Shown in pieces: positions 8,857 to 17,596 of a stretch of 64,000 bases of DNA (positions within the stretch are counted from its first letter, which is position 1; every line of letters begins with the position of its first letter). A model generated the notes under the pieces. It made no database searches, was not told the origin of the DNA, and saw only the letters and a program-made list of their open reading frames with translations. The stretch comes from Silvimonas soli (GTDB lineage Bacteria; Pseudomonadota; Gammaproteobacteria; Burkholderiales; Chitinibacteraceae), in contig NZ_CP106736.1 of assembly GCF_030035605.1 (NCBI RefSeq), positions 2,542,001 to 2,606,000 on the forward strand, in the 5' to 3' direction. The translations under genes were made by a program, and so were the position numbers.

Positions 8857-9502
8857 AACCGACCGCCTTGCCGCCCGCGATCAATTGCAGTTCGGGCCGA
8901 TTGCGTCGGGTGCGGTTGGCTACCAGATCGGCATCGGCGGCCAATAACAAGTCTTCCGCAGTGTCGGCCTCGCTGCGCAACTGCGCCAGGCCCCATTCCA
9001 GTTCGAAATCCACCACGCGGCCATCCGGCATTTTCACCACGTGTGCCGGTTTGCGTGCCAGCAACCGTTTCGCCACCACGTGCCCGCCGGAAAGCTCGCT
9101 ATCCATCAGTACCAGTGCGACTTCGTTATCCGAGAAACGCCCGACCAGATCGAAATCGCGCACATTGGAGCGGCAGAGTGTGGCCAGTTGCTTGAGCGCC
9201 AGATCGCGCGCCAGCGGGCCATAGTTTTGTTCCAGCAATTCCATACGCTCAATGGCAATCAGCAGAATGCAGATCGCTGCATGGGTGCGATGAGCGCGGT
9301 TGATGGTGGCGGTGGTTTCGGTCAGAAAGCGGTCACGGGCACTCAGGCCGGTTTGCACATCCAGCCCCGCGCGGCTGGCCTGCTTGCTGATGAAACTGCG
9401 GTGCTCTATACGCACCAGATTCCAGCCGATCACGGCAGCAATGGCAATGGCCCAGCCGGCGGCGGCCAGAAACCAGACAAAAGAGACAGGAACACTTGGC
9501 AT
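8852..9502 (-). CDS. Membrane-anchored degenerate GGDEF-domain protein
   Basis: A 216-residue protein with one N-terminal membrane helix (about 7-30) followed by a diguanylate-cyclase-like fold. The family landmarks are recognisable: DVQTGLSARDRF (48-59) stands where active enzymes have a D-LTGL-NR motif, and GRFSDNEVALVL (121-132) sits in the signature position. The signature reads SDNEV in place of GGDEF, so the glycines and metal-binding residue pattern are lost. Cyclic-di-GMP synthesis is therefore unlikely and a binding or scaffolding role more plausible. The neighbourhood gives no partner. It is transcribed alone, divergent from waaC. Confidence 0.75.
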   Translation of the reverse strand: MPSVPVSFVWFLAAAGWAIAIAAVIGWNLVRIEHRSFISKQASRAGLDVQTGLSARDRFLTETTATINRAHRTHAAICILLIAIERMELLEQNYGPLARDLALKQLATLCRSNVRDFDLVGRFSDNEVALVLMDSELSGGHVVAKRLLARKPAHVVKMPDGRVVDFELEWGLAQLRSEADTAEDLLLAADADLVANRTRRNRPELQLIAGGKAVGL

Positions 9503-9612
9503 GGGTACAAACTCACTTTATCCAGACGGAATATCTGGATGGCATATCAAGTTCATAGTGTAGCGTGCCCGGAGCGATCCGCCAGTGCCGTTGGCCTGCT
9601 AGAATGCCGCCC

Positions 9613-10572
9613 ATGCCGAATATTCTGATCGTTCGCCTTTCTTCTATGGGTGATGTCATCAACGCCATGCCTGCCGTGACTGACATGGCGCGGGCTCTGC
9701 CTGGCTTGCAACTGGACTGGGTAGTGGAAGAAAGTTTCCAGAGCCTGCCGCGTTTGCATCCAGCGGTAGCGCAGGTGATTCCGGTCGCGCTGCGGCGCTG
9801 GCGCAAAGCGCCATTCAGCGCGCAAACCTGGCGTGAGTTCAGTGCCGCCCGAGCGGCTTTGCAGGCCAAACCGTACGATTTGATTCTGGATGTCCAGGGC
9901 CTGCTCAAGAGCGTGTTCTTTGCCCGCATGGCCAATGGCCCGATCGCCGGCCCGGACCGCAGCAGCGCGCGTGAAGCGCTGGCCAGCTTTGCCTATCAAT
10001 ACAGCTATCCGGTGGTATGGCAGCAACATGCCATCCAGCGGGTACGCAAGCTCTCGGCGGCGGCGCTGGCTTATCCGCTGCCCGATAAAATCGATTACGG
10101 TTTGCCGCGCCCAAAAGTGGAGTTGCCGTGGCTTAAACCGCAGCCGTATGTGGTGCTACTCACCGCCACCAGCCGCCCCGAAAAAGAGTGGCCAGAACCG
10201 CACTGGATTGCTTTGGGCACGCGCTTTGCCGAGCGTGGTCTGGCCTGCGTGCTGCCTTGGGGCAGTGCGCCGGAGCGCGAGCGGGCAGAGCGTCTTGCCG
10301 CTGCTATTCCTGGAGCGCAGGCCGCGCCGAAGATGGCGCTCGATGCCGCTGCCGCCTTGCTAGCCGATGCGCGAGTGGTCGTGGGGGTCGATACCGGGCT
10401 GGCTCATCTGGCTGCGGCCATGGCCACGCCGGTAGTCGCAGTGTTCCTGGCATCAGACCCCGAACAGAACGGCGTGCTGGCATCTACCTACGCGGTGAAT
10501 GTTGGCCACGATGGTGCTTCGCCTGATGTCGAGGCCGTCTGGCAAGCAGCCACGTCGGGCATGCGTTCATGA
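9613..10572 (+). CDS. waaC: Lipopolysaccharide heptosyltransferase I
   Basis: Adds the first heptose to Kdo of the lipopolysaccharide inner core on the cytoplasmic face of the inner membrane. The 319-residue GT9-family protein begins MPNILIVRLSSMGDVINAMP, the typical N terminus. It carries the C-terminal nucleotide-sugar motif DTGLAHLAAAMATPVVAVF. I chose the ATG at 9613 over an upstream in-frame ATG at 9565 because homologous sequence begins here. It overlaps waaA by four bases (ATGA), so the two core genes form an operon. Confidence 0.94.
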   Translation: MPNILIVRLSSMGDVINAMPAVTDMARALPGLQLDWVVEESFQSLPRLHPAVAQVIPVALRRWRKAPFSAQTWREFSAARAALQAKPYDLILDVQGLLKSVFFARMANGPIAGPDRSSAREALASFAYQYSYPVVWQQHAIQRVRKLSAAALAYPLPDKIDYGLPRPKVELPWLKPQPYVVLLTATSRPEKEWPEPHWIALGTRFAERGLACVLPWGSAPERERAERLAAAIPGAQAAPKMALDAAAALLADARVVVGVDTGLAHLAAAMATPVVAVFLASDPEQNGVLASTYAVNVGHDGASPDVEAVWQAATSGMRS

Positions 10573-11855
10573 TCCGCGCGTTGTATTCGCTGCTGCTGTG
10601 GCTGGTCACACCCATTGTCATGCTCTATTTATGGCGCCGGTCATTCAAACAACCGGCCTATCGCCAACATTGGCGAGAGCGCTGGGGTTTGTTTGGCGCG
10701 TGCAGTGCGAATACGCAGCCCGTGATCTGGTTGCATGCGGTATCGGTAGGTGAGGTCCGTGCCGCAGCGCCTCTTATCAAAGATGTGATGCAGGCGTGGC
10801 CGGATCATCGCGTTTTGCTCACCTGCATGACGCCGACCGGTCGCGAAACCGCACACGAACTATTGGGCGAAAGCGTGCAGATCGCCTATCTGCCTTATGA
10901 CTACGCTGGCGCCACGCGTCGCTTTATCCGCCATTTCAAGCCGGTTTTTGGCTTGCTGATGGAAACCGAAATCTGGCCCAACCTGGTTCATGTATGCCGT
11001 GCGCGTGGCGTGCCGTTATTTTTGGTCAATGCCCGCCTTTCTGAAAAATCCGCTACCGGTTACCAACGTTGGCGCTGGCTGGCGGCACCCGCTTTTGCCG
11101 AGCTAACCGGGACCTTTGCCCAAAGCGCCGCCGATGCTGAGCGCTTGCGCGCACTGGGTGCACGCAATGTGGCCGTGACCGGCAACGTGAAATTCGACTT
11201 TGAACCGGCGCCAGCCAAGGTAGAGCACGGTCAAGCCTGGCGCGCAGCGCTGGGTCCGCGTTCGGTATTGCTGTTTGCTTCTAGCCGCGAAGGCGAAGAA
11301 ACGCTGCTGCTGGATGCGCTGGAGCTGGCGCAATTGCCAGCCAATACCCTGTTGGTGATCGTGCCGCGCCATCCGCAACGCTTTGATGAAGTGGCCGCCA
11401 TGCTGGCCATGCGTGGCGTGGCGTGTCTGCGCCGCAGTGAGTGGAATGAACCCGATATTGGTGACGCTCAAGTGTTGCTCGGCGATAGCATGGGCGAGCT
11501 GACGGCCTGGTACGCCTTGGCCGACGTCGCCATTATTGGCGGCTCGATTTTGCCATTTGGTAGCCAGAATCTGATTGAAGCGTGCGCCGTGGGCACGCCC
11601 GTGGTGATTGGGCCGTCCACTTTCAATTTTGCTGAAACAGCACGTATTGCTGTCGATGCCGGGGCGGCTCGCCAAGGCAAAGACGCTGTGGAAGTGGCCC
11701 GGCTGGCCGTCCAACTGCTGCAAGATGATGCGGCTCGCAGCGCCACCAGCCAGGCAGGGCTGGCGTTTGCCGCAGCGCATCGCGGTGCCACCGGGCGTGT
11801 GCTCAAACAACTGGCCGAACAACTGGCGGTGCCGACAGCCACTGGCAAGCCGTAA
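10569..11855 (+). CDS. waaA: Kdo transferase (3-deoxy-D-manno-octulosonic acid transferase)
   Basis: Transfers Kdo from CMP-Kdo to lipid IVA, the entry step of core assembly. The 428 residues show an N-terminal membrane anchor (about 5-20), the acceptor-side motif METEIWPNL with its catalytic glutamate, the segment FASSREGEETLLLDA, and the C-terminal GGSILPFGSQNLIEAC typical of GT30. It is coupled to waaC. Whether it adds one or two Kdo units cannot be read from sequence. The Kdo hydroxylase gene at 62.9 kb may act on its product. Confidence 0.95.
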   Translation: MIRALYSLLLWLVTPIVMLYLWRRSFKQPAYRQHWRERWGLFGACSANTQPVIWLHAVSVGEVRAAAPLIKDVMQAWPDHRVLLTCMTPTGRETAHELLGESVQIAYLPYDYAGATRRFIRHFKPVFGLLMETEIWPNLVHVCRARGVPLFLVNARLSEKSATGYQRWRWLAAPAFAELTGTFAQSAADAERLRALGARNVAVTGNVKFDFEPAPAKVEHGQAWRAALGPRSVLLFASSREGEETLLLDALELAQLPANTLLVIVPRHPQRFDEVAAMLAMRGVACLRRSEWNEPDIGDAQVLLGDSMGELTAWYALADVAIIGGSILPFGSQNLIEACAVGTPVVIGPSTFNFAETARIAVDAGAARQGKDAVEVARLAVQLLQDDAARSATSQAGLAFAAAHRGATGRVLKQLAEQLAVPTATGKP

Positions 11856-11922
11856 TCCGACCATTAATTGCGCAGGCGGTCGGGCATACCATCACGTTTT
11901 ACGCGCCGCCAGGATGCTTGCC

Positions 11923-12459
11923 ATGCTTAACCGGTTCTCTGACCGTCACGCCGGATTCGATGATCCAGTTTCTCTGCTGCTGGCCTGCCATGAACGGGTA
12001 CGCCATTATCTGGGCTTGCTGCAAAAGCTGTCCGCCCTTTTACCGGTAAATGGTTCGGATGCCCAGGCGCAAGACGCTGCCAAAGCCATCCTGCGTTACT
12101 TTGATGTTGCCGCGCCGCTGCATCACCAAGACGAAGACGACGATCTGTTCCCCCTGTTGCAGCAGCGCGGCGATCCGCAACTGCAAACAACCATCCTGAC
12201 CTTGCAGAATGAGCATCCGCATTTGCACGCACAGTGGGCGGCGACGCGGAGCCTGCTGCTTGCCATTGCGGCTGGCGAGGCTGTGTTGCTTGATCAGGCC
12301 AGGGTGGATGCGTTTGCGCAGCAATATGTGACTCATGCCGGGCGCGAAGAAAATGAAGTCTATCCACAAGCCGCACACTTGCTGAGTGAAGCAGAGCGCG
12401 AAGCAATGGGTCGCAATATGGCTGCCCGGCGCTCAGTGGCACCCGTGGTGATTCGCTGA
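11923..12459 (+). CDS. Hemerythrin-domain protein
   Basis: A 178-residue cytosolic four-helix bundle with candidate di-iron ligands spaced as in hemerythrin HHE proteins: HERVRHYL, HHQDEDDDLFPLL, EHPHLHAQW and HAGREENEVYPQA. Such proteins bind or sense oxygen, NO or iron. The start at 11923 follows AGGA by eight bases; an ATG at 11914 lies closer to no ribosome binding site. It follows waaA by 67 bases on the same strand and may share its transcript, but there is no functional link. Confidence 0.85.
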   Translation: MLNRFSDRHAGFDDPVSLLLACHERVRHYLGLLQKLSALLPVNGSDAQAQDAAKAILRYFDVAAPLHHQDEDDDLFPLLQQRGDPQLQTTILTLQNEHPHLHAQWAATRSLLLAIAAGEAVLLDQARVDAFAQQYVTHAGREENEVYPQAAHLLSEAEREAMGRNMAARRSVAPVVIR

Positions 12460-12505
12460 TCTTTGTGATCTTGGGGTTGCGGTCACCCGAGCGGGCAATG
12501 GCCGG

Positions 12506-13225
12506 TTAGCCTTGGCCAGTCGGGCTGAACTGCCATGGGTGCAATGTCAGAAATTCCGCCGCCAGGCCGCTGGCGCCATCCCAGAAAATTTGCGCACCCA
12601 GACACAGCAAAATAAACGCCGACAGCCGCAGAAACACGACGGTGCCGGTTGAGCCAATCAGCTTGAGCAAGCGATCACCATAGCGGTAGCAGACATAGAT
12701 GATGGCGGAAAGGACCGCTACACCGATGGCGCTGGCCAGTTGTATATCCCACTGATGGCGGTCCTGGCCGCGTATCCCCACCCCAAGAGTAATCGCGACG
12801 GTGATGGAGCCGGGGCCGACCGTAAACGGAAATGTCAGCGGATAAAACGCACGCTTCTGCAGCTCAGCGGAGCGGCGGGCATGATCACTGGCATTGCCAA
12901 TGGGCTCACTTGCGCCGCCCGAGTCTTCCGGACTATTGAGCAGCTTCCAGCCCGCAGAAGCGACCAGCAAACCACCACATACCCGCACAATGGGGATTGA
13001 GACCCCGAAAAAATCCAGCACATACGAGCCGATAAACATGCTGAACAACAACAAGCAAAAACAGAAGAACGCAATCCGTCGCGCCAGAATCGCCCGCTCT
13101 TCTGAGGTATAGCGCTCGGTCAGTGACAAAAAGATCGGCATTGCCCCAAGCGGATTCAAAATGGGAATCAAGCCCACAATCACCAGGATGATCTTGCCAA
13201 GGAACATTGCGAAGAATTGCTGCAT
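12506..13225 (-). CDS. MarC-family integral membrane protein
   Basis: A 239-residue inner-membrane protein with about six hydrophobic segments. It opens with FFAMFLGKIILVIVGLIPILNPLGAMPIFL and carries PLTFPFTVGPGSITVAITLG, both typical of the MarC/UPF0056 family. A soluble loop at about 98-125 separates the two halves. Function in the family is unsettled; an early link to multiple antibiotic resistance in E. coli was not sustained. It is a single gene, convergent with the hemerythrin gene and divergent from the parvulin. Confidence 0.9.
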   Translation of the reverse strand: MQQFFAMFLGKIILVIVGLIPILNPLGAMPIFLSLTERYTSEERAILARRIAFFCFCLLLFSMFIGSYVLDFFGVSIPIVRVCGGLLVASAGWKLLNSPEDSGGASEPIGNASDHARRSAELQKRAFYPLTFPFTVGPGSITVAITLGVGIRGQDRHQWDIQLASAIGVAVLSAIIYVCYRYGDRLLKLIGSTGTVVFLRLSAFILLCLGAQIFWDGASGLAAEFLTLHPWQFSPTGQG

Positions 13226-13282
13226 GGACTAACCCAACGTCATGAAGTGTGGATGACAATGCCCGGATTGTAGTTGTGTGGC

Positions 13283-13341
13283 GTCCGCTTTGTAGCGGAC
13301 AAACTGCGGAACGCCCCAAAAAACCGGAGTATCCGGGGCGA
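13283..13341. other. Two consecutive hairpins upstream of marC-family and parvulin genes
   Basis: GTCCGCT-TTGT-AGCGGAC (13283-13300) is a perfect 7-bp hairpin. It is followed by CGCCCC...GGGGCG (13313-13341), whose interior contains a further CCGG...CCGG pairing. Neither is followed by a T run, and no reading frame crosses them with coding character. They could be a structured leader or small RNA, or a repeat remnant. Confidence 0.4.
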
Positions 13342-13448
13342 ATGCCAAAAAATACCCGCTGGCTGGCTGTTTTCGAATGACGACGAACGGCATGGATTGA
13401 GCATTTCCGCTGCATATTTTGCGTCGGGCAGATACAATTTAGCGCTGA

Positions 13449-13477
13449 AGCCACCTGAATGCAGGTGGCTCGATTTT
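13449..13477 (+). other. Terminator-like hairpin in the parvulin leader
   Basis: AGCCACCTG-AATG-CAGGTGGCT (13449-13470) is a perfect 9-bp stem followed by CGATTTTT, ending 23 bases before the parvulin ATG. It could end transcripts arriving from upstream or act as a 5' stabilising structure of the parvulin mRNA. Confidence 0.5.
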
Positions 13478-13499
13478 TATGGAACCCCGGGAGCAATAG

Positions 13500-14234
13500 A
13501 TGGCCATCACCGTCAACGGCGTCGAAATTACCGACGCCATGATTGAAGCGGAACTGCCGCACCACGAGGACGCACCGCGTCCGGTCGATGGCGCAGTGCA
13601 AGAACTGATTTTGCGCGAATTGCTGCTGCAGGCAGCCAAAGCCAAGGGTCTGGATGTCGCTGTGCCGGAAGAAGCCATCGGCACGCTGCTGCAAGGCGAA
13701 GTCAAATCTGAAGACGCCACCGACGCAGAATGCGAAGCCTTCTACGCCGAAAACCCGCAAGCGTTTGTGCGCGGCGAACAAGCCGAAGCCAGCCATATCC
13801 TGTTCACGCCAGAGAACGGCGTTGAGCCGTCACTGTTGCGTGCCAAAGCCGAACGCATTCTGGCTGAAGTCAAAGCCCAGCCGTTTGCATTTGAAGCGCT
13901 GGCCAAAGAGCACTCGGCTTGCCCGTCGGGCAAACAAGGTGGTGCCTTGGGTCAATTTGGTCGTGGCCAGATGGTGCCGGAATTTGACGCTGCCGTATTC
14001 GGCCTGGGCGAAAACCAGCTGTATGACGGTCTGGTAGAAACCCAGTTCGGTCTGCACATCATTCGCACCGGCAAGAAAACCACTGGCGAGACAGTCTCCT
14101 ACGACGAAGTGAAAGATCGTCTGGGCGAATTCCTCACCGAAAGCAAATCCCGCCGCGCCATGCATGAATACCTGCAAACGCTGGTACAAGCTGCTGACAT
14201 TCAAGGTTACGAACTCAAGCCGATGTCGGCCTGA
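13500..14234 (+). CDS. Parvulin-type peptidylprolyl isomerase (cytosolic, NifM/PrsA-like layout)
   Basis: A 244-residue cis-trans prolyl isomerase. Residues 1-90 form a helical chaperone-like segment, and a parvulin domain spans about 95-190: EASHILF, then FEALAKEHSACPSGKQGGALGQFGRGQMVPEFDAAVFGL and TQFGLHIIR. No signal peptide is present, unlike SurA or PpiD, so it should act in the cytosol. GGGAG lies 7 bases before the ATG. A strong terminator follows, making it a one-gene unit. No nif genes are nearby, so a NifM role is not indicated. Confidence 0.9.
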   Translation: MAITVNGVEITDAMIEAELPHHEDAPRPVDGAVQELILRELLLQAAKAKGLDVAVPEEAIGTLLQGEVKSEDATDAECEAFYAENPQAFVRGEQAEASHILFTPENGVEPSLLRAKAERILAEVKAQPFAFEALAKEHSACPSGKQGGALGQFGRGQMVPEFDAAVFGLGENQLYDGLVETQFGLHIIRTGKKTTGETVSYDEVKDRLGEFLTESKSRRAMHEYLQTLVQAADIQGYELKPMSA

Positions 14235-14256
14235 TTTTTCGCCTGACCGCAGCCAG

Positions 14257-14290
14257 ACGCCGCACCCTGAGCAAGGGGCGGCGTTTTTTA
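14257..14290 (+). terminator. Terminator after the parvulin gene
   Basis: ACGCCGC (14257-14263) pairs with GCGGCGT (14278-14284), extended inside by CCCT/AGGG, and is followed by TTTTTTATT. Strong canonical hairpin. Confidence 0.88.
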
Positions 14291-14480
14291 TTGCCGACTG
14301 GTGAGAAGTCATTCGTTCGAGCTATCAATCCCCGGTGGATTTATCGGCCGACGCGGGTCAGTTCGAACAACAGCGCGACCCACAAATCTGGCTGCGCTGG
14401 CAATACCTCCAATGGCTGCCTTCTGCCCACTCGCGCTGACGCGTATCATCAACGGTATTCAAACGACATGACTGAGCTGC

Positions 14481-15683
14481 ATGCAAACCGTCGATCAAGC
14501 GCTCTCGCAATTGCTGGCCACAGCCCGCCCTCTGACTGAGACCGAAACAGTCGCGCTCGCCGCCGCGCATGGCCGCGTACTGGCCGCAGAAGTGGTCTCA
14601 CCCATTGCGGTGCCGGGGTTTGATAACAGCGCCATGGATGGTTACGCGCTGCACGTACCGGATTTTGCCGTGCCACCTGCCGTGTTCCAGCTCACCCAGC
14701 GTATCGCCGCTGGTGAAACCGGCAGCGCCCTGGGTGCGGGTGAGGCGGCGCGGATTTTTACCGGCGCACCCATTCCGGCCGGGACCAATGCGGTCGCCAT
14801 GCAGGAAGATTGCACCGTGGTGGATGGCAAGGTGCAACTCAGCCAGCCGCCACAACAGAACCAAAACATTCGCCGCGCCGGTGATGACGTTCGCCAGAGC
14901 GGCATCGTGCTGGCCCGGGGCGCCTGTCTTGGCGCTGCCCAACTGGGTTTGCTGGCCTCTATCGGCGTGGCGCAAGTAACGGTTGTTCGCCCTTTACGGG
15001 TGGCACTGCTGAGCACCGGCAGTGAACTGGTCGAACCAGGGCAACCCTTAGGCGCGGGACAAATCTATAACAGCAATCGTTACCTCCTTGCAGCCATGTT
15101 GCGTGAAGCAGGGTGTGAGGTTACCGACTTTGGGATCGTCGCCGACACACTGATTGCAACGCAAAACACACTGCAACAGGCCGCAGCTGGGCACGATATC
15201 GTAATGACCAGTGGTGGGGTTTCGGTGGGAGAGGAAGATCACGTCAAGGCCGCCGTCGAAAGCCTGGGTCAACTTGACTTGTGGAAAATCGCCATCAAGC
15301 CGGGTAAACCGTTCGCGCAAGGACGCATTCGCGGTGCTGACGGTAGCGAGGCCGATTTTATCGGCTTGCCAGGCAATCCGGTCTCCAGCTTTGTCACTTT
15401 CTTCGTCCTGGTACGGCCTTTCCTGGCCAAGCGACAAGGGCGGATTGGTGCAAGTGAACCCGCTCAACTACACGTGCCTGCCGGGTTTAGTCGGCCTGCT
15501 GGCGCGCGCCGTGAATACCTGCGAGTACGCATTGAAGCCGGAAAACTGGTGCCTTTCGGCAATCAAGGCTCGGGCGTGCTGACATCAGTTGCCGCATCAG
15601 ATGGCCTGGCCGTAGTGCCAGAAAACATCCCCGTTGCGGCAGGGGACCTCCTGACCTTTTTGCCCTACGACTTGCGCTTGTAA
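14481..15683 (+). CDS. moeA: Molybdopterin molybdenumtransferase MoeA
   Basis: Inserts molybdenum into adenylylated molybdopterin in the cytosol. The 400 residues show the MoeA order: N-terminal PIAVPGFDNSAMDGYA (about 34-49), the MPT-binding MoCF domain with TSGGVSVGEEDHVK, and LPGNPVSSFVTF, then the C-terminal beta-barrel domain. It is the first gene of a four-gene molybdenum cofactor operon with moaD, moaE and the MobA-MoaC fusion. The ATG at 14481 lacks a good ribosome binding site, but conserved sequence begins at once. Confidence 0.95.
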   Translation: MQTVDQALSQLLATARPLTETETVALAAAHGRVLAAEVVSPIAVPGFDNSAMDGYALHVPDFAVPPAVFQLTQRIAAGETGSALGAGEAARIFTGAPIPAGTNAVAMQEDCTVVDGKVQLSQPPQQNQNIRRAGDDVRQSGIVLARGACLGAAQLGLLASIGVAQVTVVRPLRVALLSTGSELVEPGQPLGAGQIYNSNRYLLAAMLREAGCEVTDFGIVADTLIATQNTLQQAAAGHDIVMTSGGVSVGEEDHVKAAVESLGQLDLWKIAIKPGKPFAQGRIRGADGSEADFIGLPGNPVSSFVTFFVLVRPFLAKRQGRIGASEPAQLHVPAGFSRPAGARREYLRVRIEAGKLVPFGNQGSGVLTSVAASDGLAVVPENIPVAAGDLLTFLPYDLRL

Positions 15684-15704
15684 ACATCATCGGAAGACAT
15701 CGCC

Positions 15705-15965
15705 ATGAAACACCTGGAACTACGCTATTTCGCCCGCCTGCGTGATGCGCTGGGCACGGAGGCAGAAACCGTAAGCGTGCCGCTGGATGTCGCCAGCGTG
15801 CGCGATCTGGTTGCCTGGTTACGCCTGCGTGGCGGTGCGTGGGATGAACAATTCAGCGGTGCCAGGCCGTTTCGTGCGGCGGTTAACCAGGACATGGTGC
15901 AGCTGGATGAGCTGATCCCCGATCACGCCGAGGTCGCGTTGTTCCCGCCGGTTACCGGAGGCTAA
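15705..15965 (+). CDS. moaD: Molybdopterin synthase small subunit MoaD
   Basis: The 86-residue ubiquitin-fold sulfur carrier of molybdopterin synthase. It ends with the essential C-terminal diglycine (PPVTGG), which is thiocarboxylated and donates sulfur to cyclic pyranopterin monophosphate. Two bases separate it from moaE, its obligate partner. Confidence 0.95.
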   Translation: MKHLELRYFARLRDALGTEAETVSVPLDVASVRDLVAWLRLRGGAWDEQFSGARPFRAAVNQDMVQLDELIPDHAEVALFPPVTGG

Positions 15966-15967
15966 AC

Positions 15968-16438
15968 GTGACCACTACGCCGCAAGTGCACATCCAGGTG
16001 GGCGAGGCCGATTTTGATCTGGCCAGCGAATATCAGGCCGCCAAAGCCATTCCCGGTTCCGGCGCCATTGTGGCTTTTGCCGGGCTGGTGCGGGATTGGC
16101 ACGGTGGCCGCGCTTTACGGCTGGAGCATTATCCCGGCATGACGCAAAAGGCGCTGGCGCACATTGTCGACCAAGCCGCCGCCCGCTGGCCGCTTAACGC
16201 CGTGCGCGTTATTCACCGCGTCGGCACCTTGCAGCCAGGTGAGCAGATTGTGTTGGTTATCACCGCCAGCGCGCATCGGGTTGCAGCGTACGAAGCAAAT
16301 GCCTTTATCATGGATTATCTCAAAACCGAGGCCCCATTCTGGAAGCAAGAGATTGGGGACGCCGGAGCCAGTTGGGTAGAAGCACGGGCCAGCGATGACG
16401 CGGCGCGGCAACGATGGGAGCAAAACAGTGACGATTGA
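15968..16438 (+). CDS. moaE: Molybdopterin synthase catalytic subunit MoaE
   Basis: Forms the heterotetramer with MoaD that converts cyclic pyranopterin monophosphate to molybdopterin. The 156 residues include [15 protein letters not shown] (about 34-48), LEHYPGM and the catalytic-region lysine in [14 protein letters not shown]. Translation starts at GTG two bases after moaD. The 3' end overlaps the next gene by 11 bases, so the operon is tightly coupled. Confidence 0.94.
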   Translation: MTTTPQVHIQVGEADFDLASEYQAAKAIPGSGAIVAFAGLVRDWHGGRALRLEHYPGMTQKALAHIVDQAAARWPLNAVRVIHRVGTLQPGEQIVLVITASAHRVAAYEANAFIMDYLKTEAPFWKQEIGDAGASWVEARASDDAARQRWEQNSDD

Positions 16439-17510
16439 TGCAGTGATTCTGGCCGGAGGCGAAGGCCGTCGCATGGGTGGGCAAGACAAAGGGCTGGCTA
16501 TGCTCAACGGCCAGCCGCTGGTGGCATGGGCGGCTCACGCCTTGTCGCAGCAGACCCATCCCATCGGCCAGGTGCTGGTCAGTGCCAATCGCAACCTGGC
16601 GGATTACTCACGCTTTGGCTTTCCGGTACTGCATGACGTTTACACCGGTTTCTGCGGCCCGCTGGCAGGCATTCATGCCGCGATGCTCGCCTCGCCTGCG
16701 CCATGCCTGTTGGTGGTGCCATGTGACGTGCCGCAACTGCCGCATGATCTGTTGCAACAACTCGCCAGCGCGCTGAATGCGCATCCGCAAGCACAAGCTG
16801 CTGCCGTCAAAACCGCCGAGCGTACCCATCCGGCGCTGTGCCTGGTCAAGCGCAGCGCCTTGCCCGGGCTGGTGGAGCGTTTGTCGCAGAATCAATTGAA
16901 ACTGGGCGACTGGCTAGAAACACTTTCTCCGGTGTGGGTTGAGTTTGCCGATTCGGCCTTCCCCAACCTCAATTCGCTGGATGCGCTCAACGTCGCGGCC
17001 ACCCAGTTGGCCTACGAAACCCCGCCAGTTGCCAACGGTGGCCTGACGCACTTTGATGCCAGCGGCCAAGCGCACATGGTCGGCGTCGGCGCCAAACCCG
17101 AAACCACGCGTCTTGCCCGCGCCACCGGCGAAATCACCATGCAACCCGCCACGCTGGCGCTGATTGCAGGCGGTAACCACAAAAAGGGTGACGTGCTGGG
17201 CATCGCCCGCATCGCCGGCATTATGGCCGCCAAAAAAACACCGGAACTGATTCCGCTTTGTCATGCCATCGCGCTGACTAAAGTCACGGTCGACTTCCAG
17301 ATCGACACCCCCCGCAATACCGTGATCTGTGAAACCACCGCCGAAACCGTCGGACGCACCGGCGTAGAAATCGAAGCCCTCACCGCCGCGCAAATTGCGC
17401 TGCTAACTATCTACGATATGTGCAAAGCGGTGGACCGGGGGATGGTGATTAACGGCGTGCGGTTGCTGGAGAAACAAGGCGGGAAGTCGGGGCATTGGGT
17501 GGGGGAATGA
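16428..17510 (+). CDS. MobA-MoaC fusion protein
   Basis: One open frame joins two normally separate cofactor enzymes. Residues 1-190 are a MobA-type guanylyltransferase with the nucleotide loop [15 protein letters not shown] (8-22) and PCDVPQLP. It would turn Mo-molybdopterin into the guanine dinucleotide form. Residues 204-360 are a complete MoaC (cyclic pyranopterin monophosphate synthase): [43 protein letters not shown], and [11 protein letters not shown]. No frameshift or internal start is evident between them. The GTG at 16428 is chosen because GGGAG precedes it by seven bases; an ATG at 16395 is also in frame. The domains act at the last and an early step of the pathway, so direct channelling is not expected. 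Confidence 0.9.
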   Translation: MTIDAVILAGGEGRRMGGQDKGLAMLNGQPLVAWAAHALSQQTHPIGQVLVSANRNLADYSRFGFPVLHDVYTGFCGPLAGIHAAMLASPAPCLLVVPCDVPQLPHDLLQQLASALNAHPQAQAAAVKTAERTHPALCLVKRSALPGLVERLSQNQLKLGDWLETLSPVWVEFADSAFPNLNSLDALNVAATQLAYETPPVANGGLTHFDASGQAHMVGVGAKPETTRLARATGEITMQPATLALIAGGNHKKGDVLGIARIAGIMAAKKTPELIPLCHAIALTKVTVDFQIDTPRNTVICETTAETVGRTGVEIEALTAAQIALLTIYDMCKAVDRGMVINGVRLLEKQGGKSGHWVGE

Positions 17511-17596
17511 CTGGCGGCGTTTAGGCGTCCCTGGCTGGCACCATTGACGCCATAAATATGCACGAATTGCCGCAAATCTGCCCAACACCCTCAGAC

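Noticed and set aside
13500..14234. NifM, nitrogenase maturation
   Set aside because: Parvulin layout is similar, but no nif genes lie in the window, so only the isomerase call is kept.
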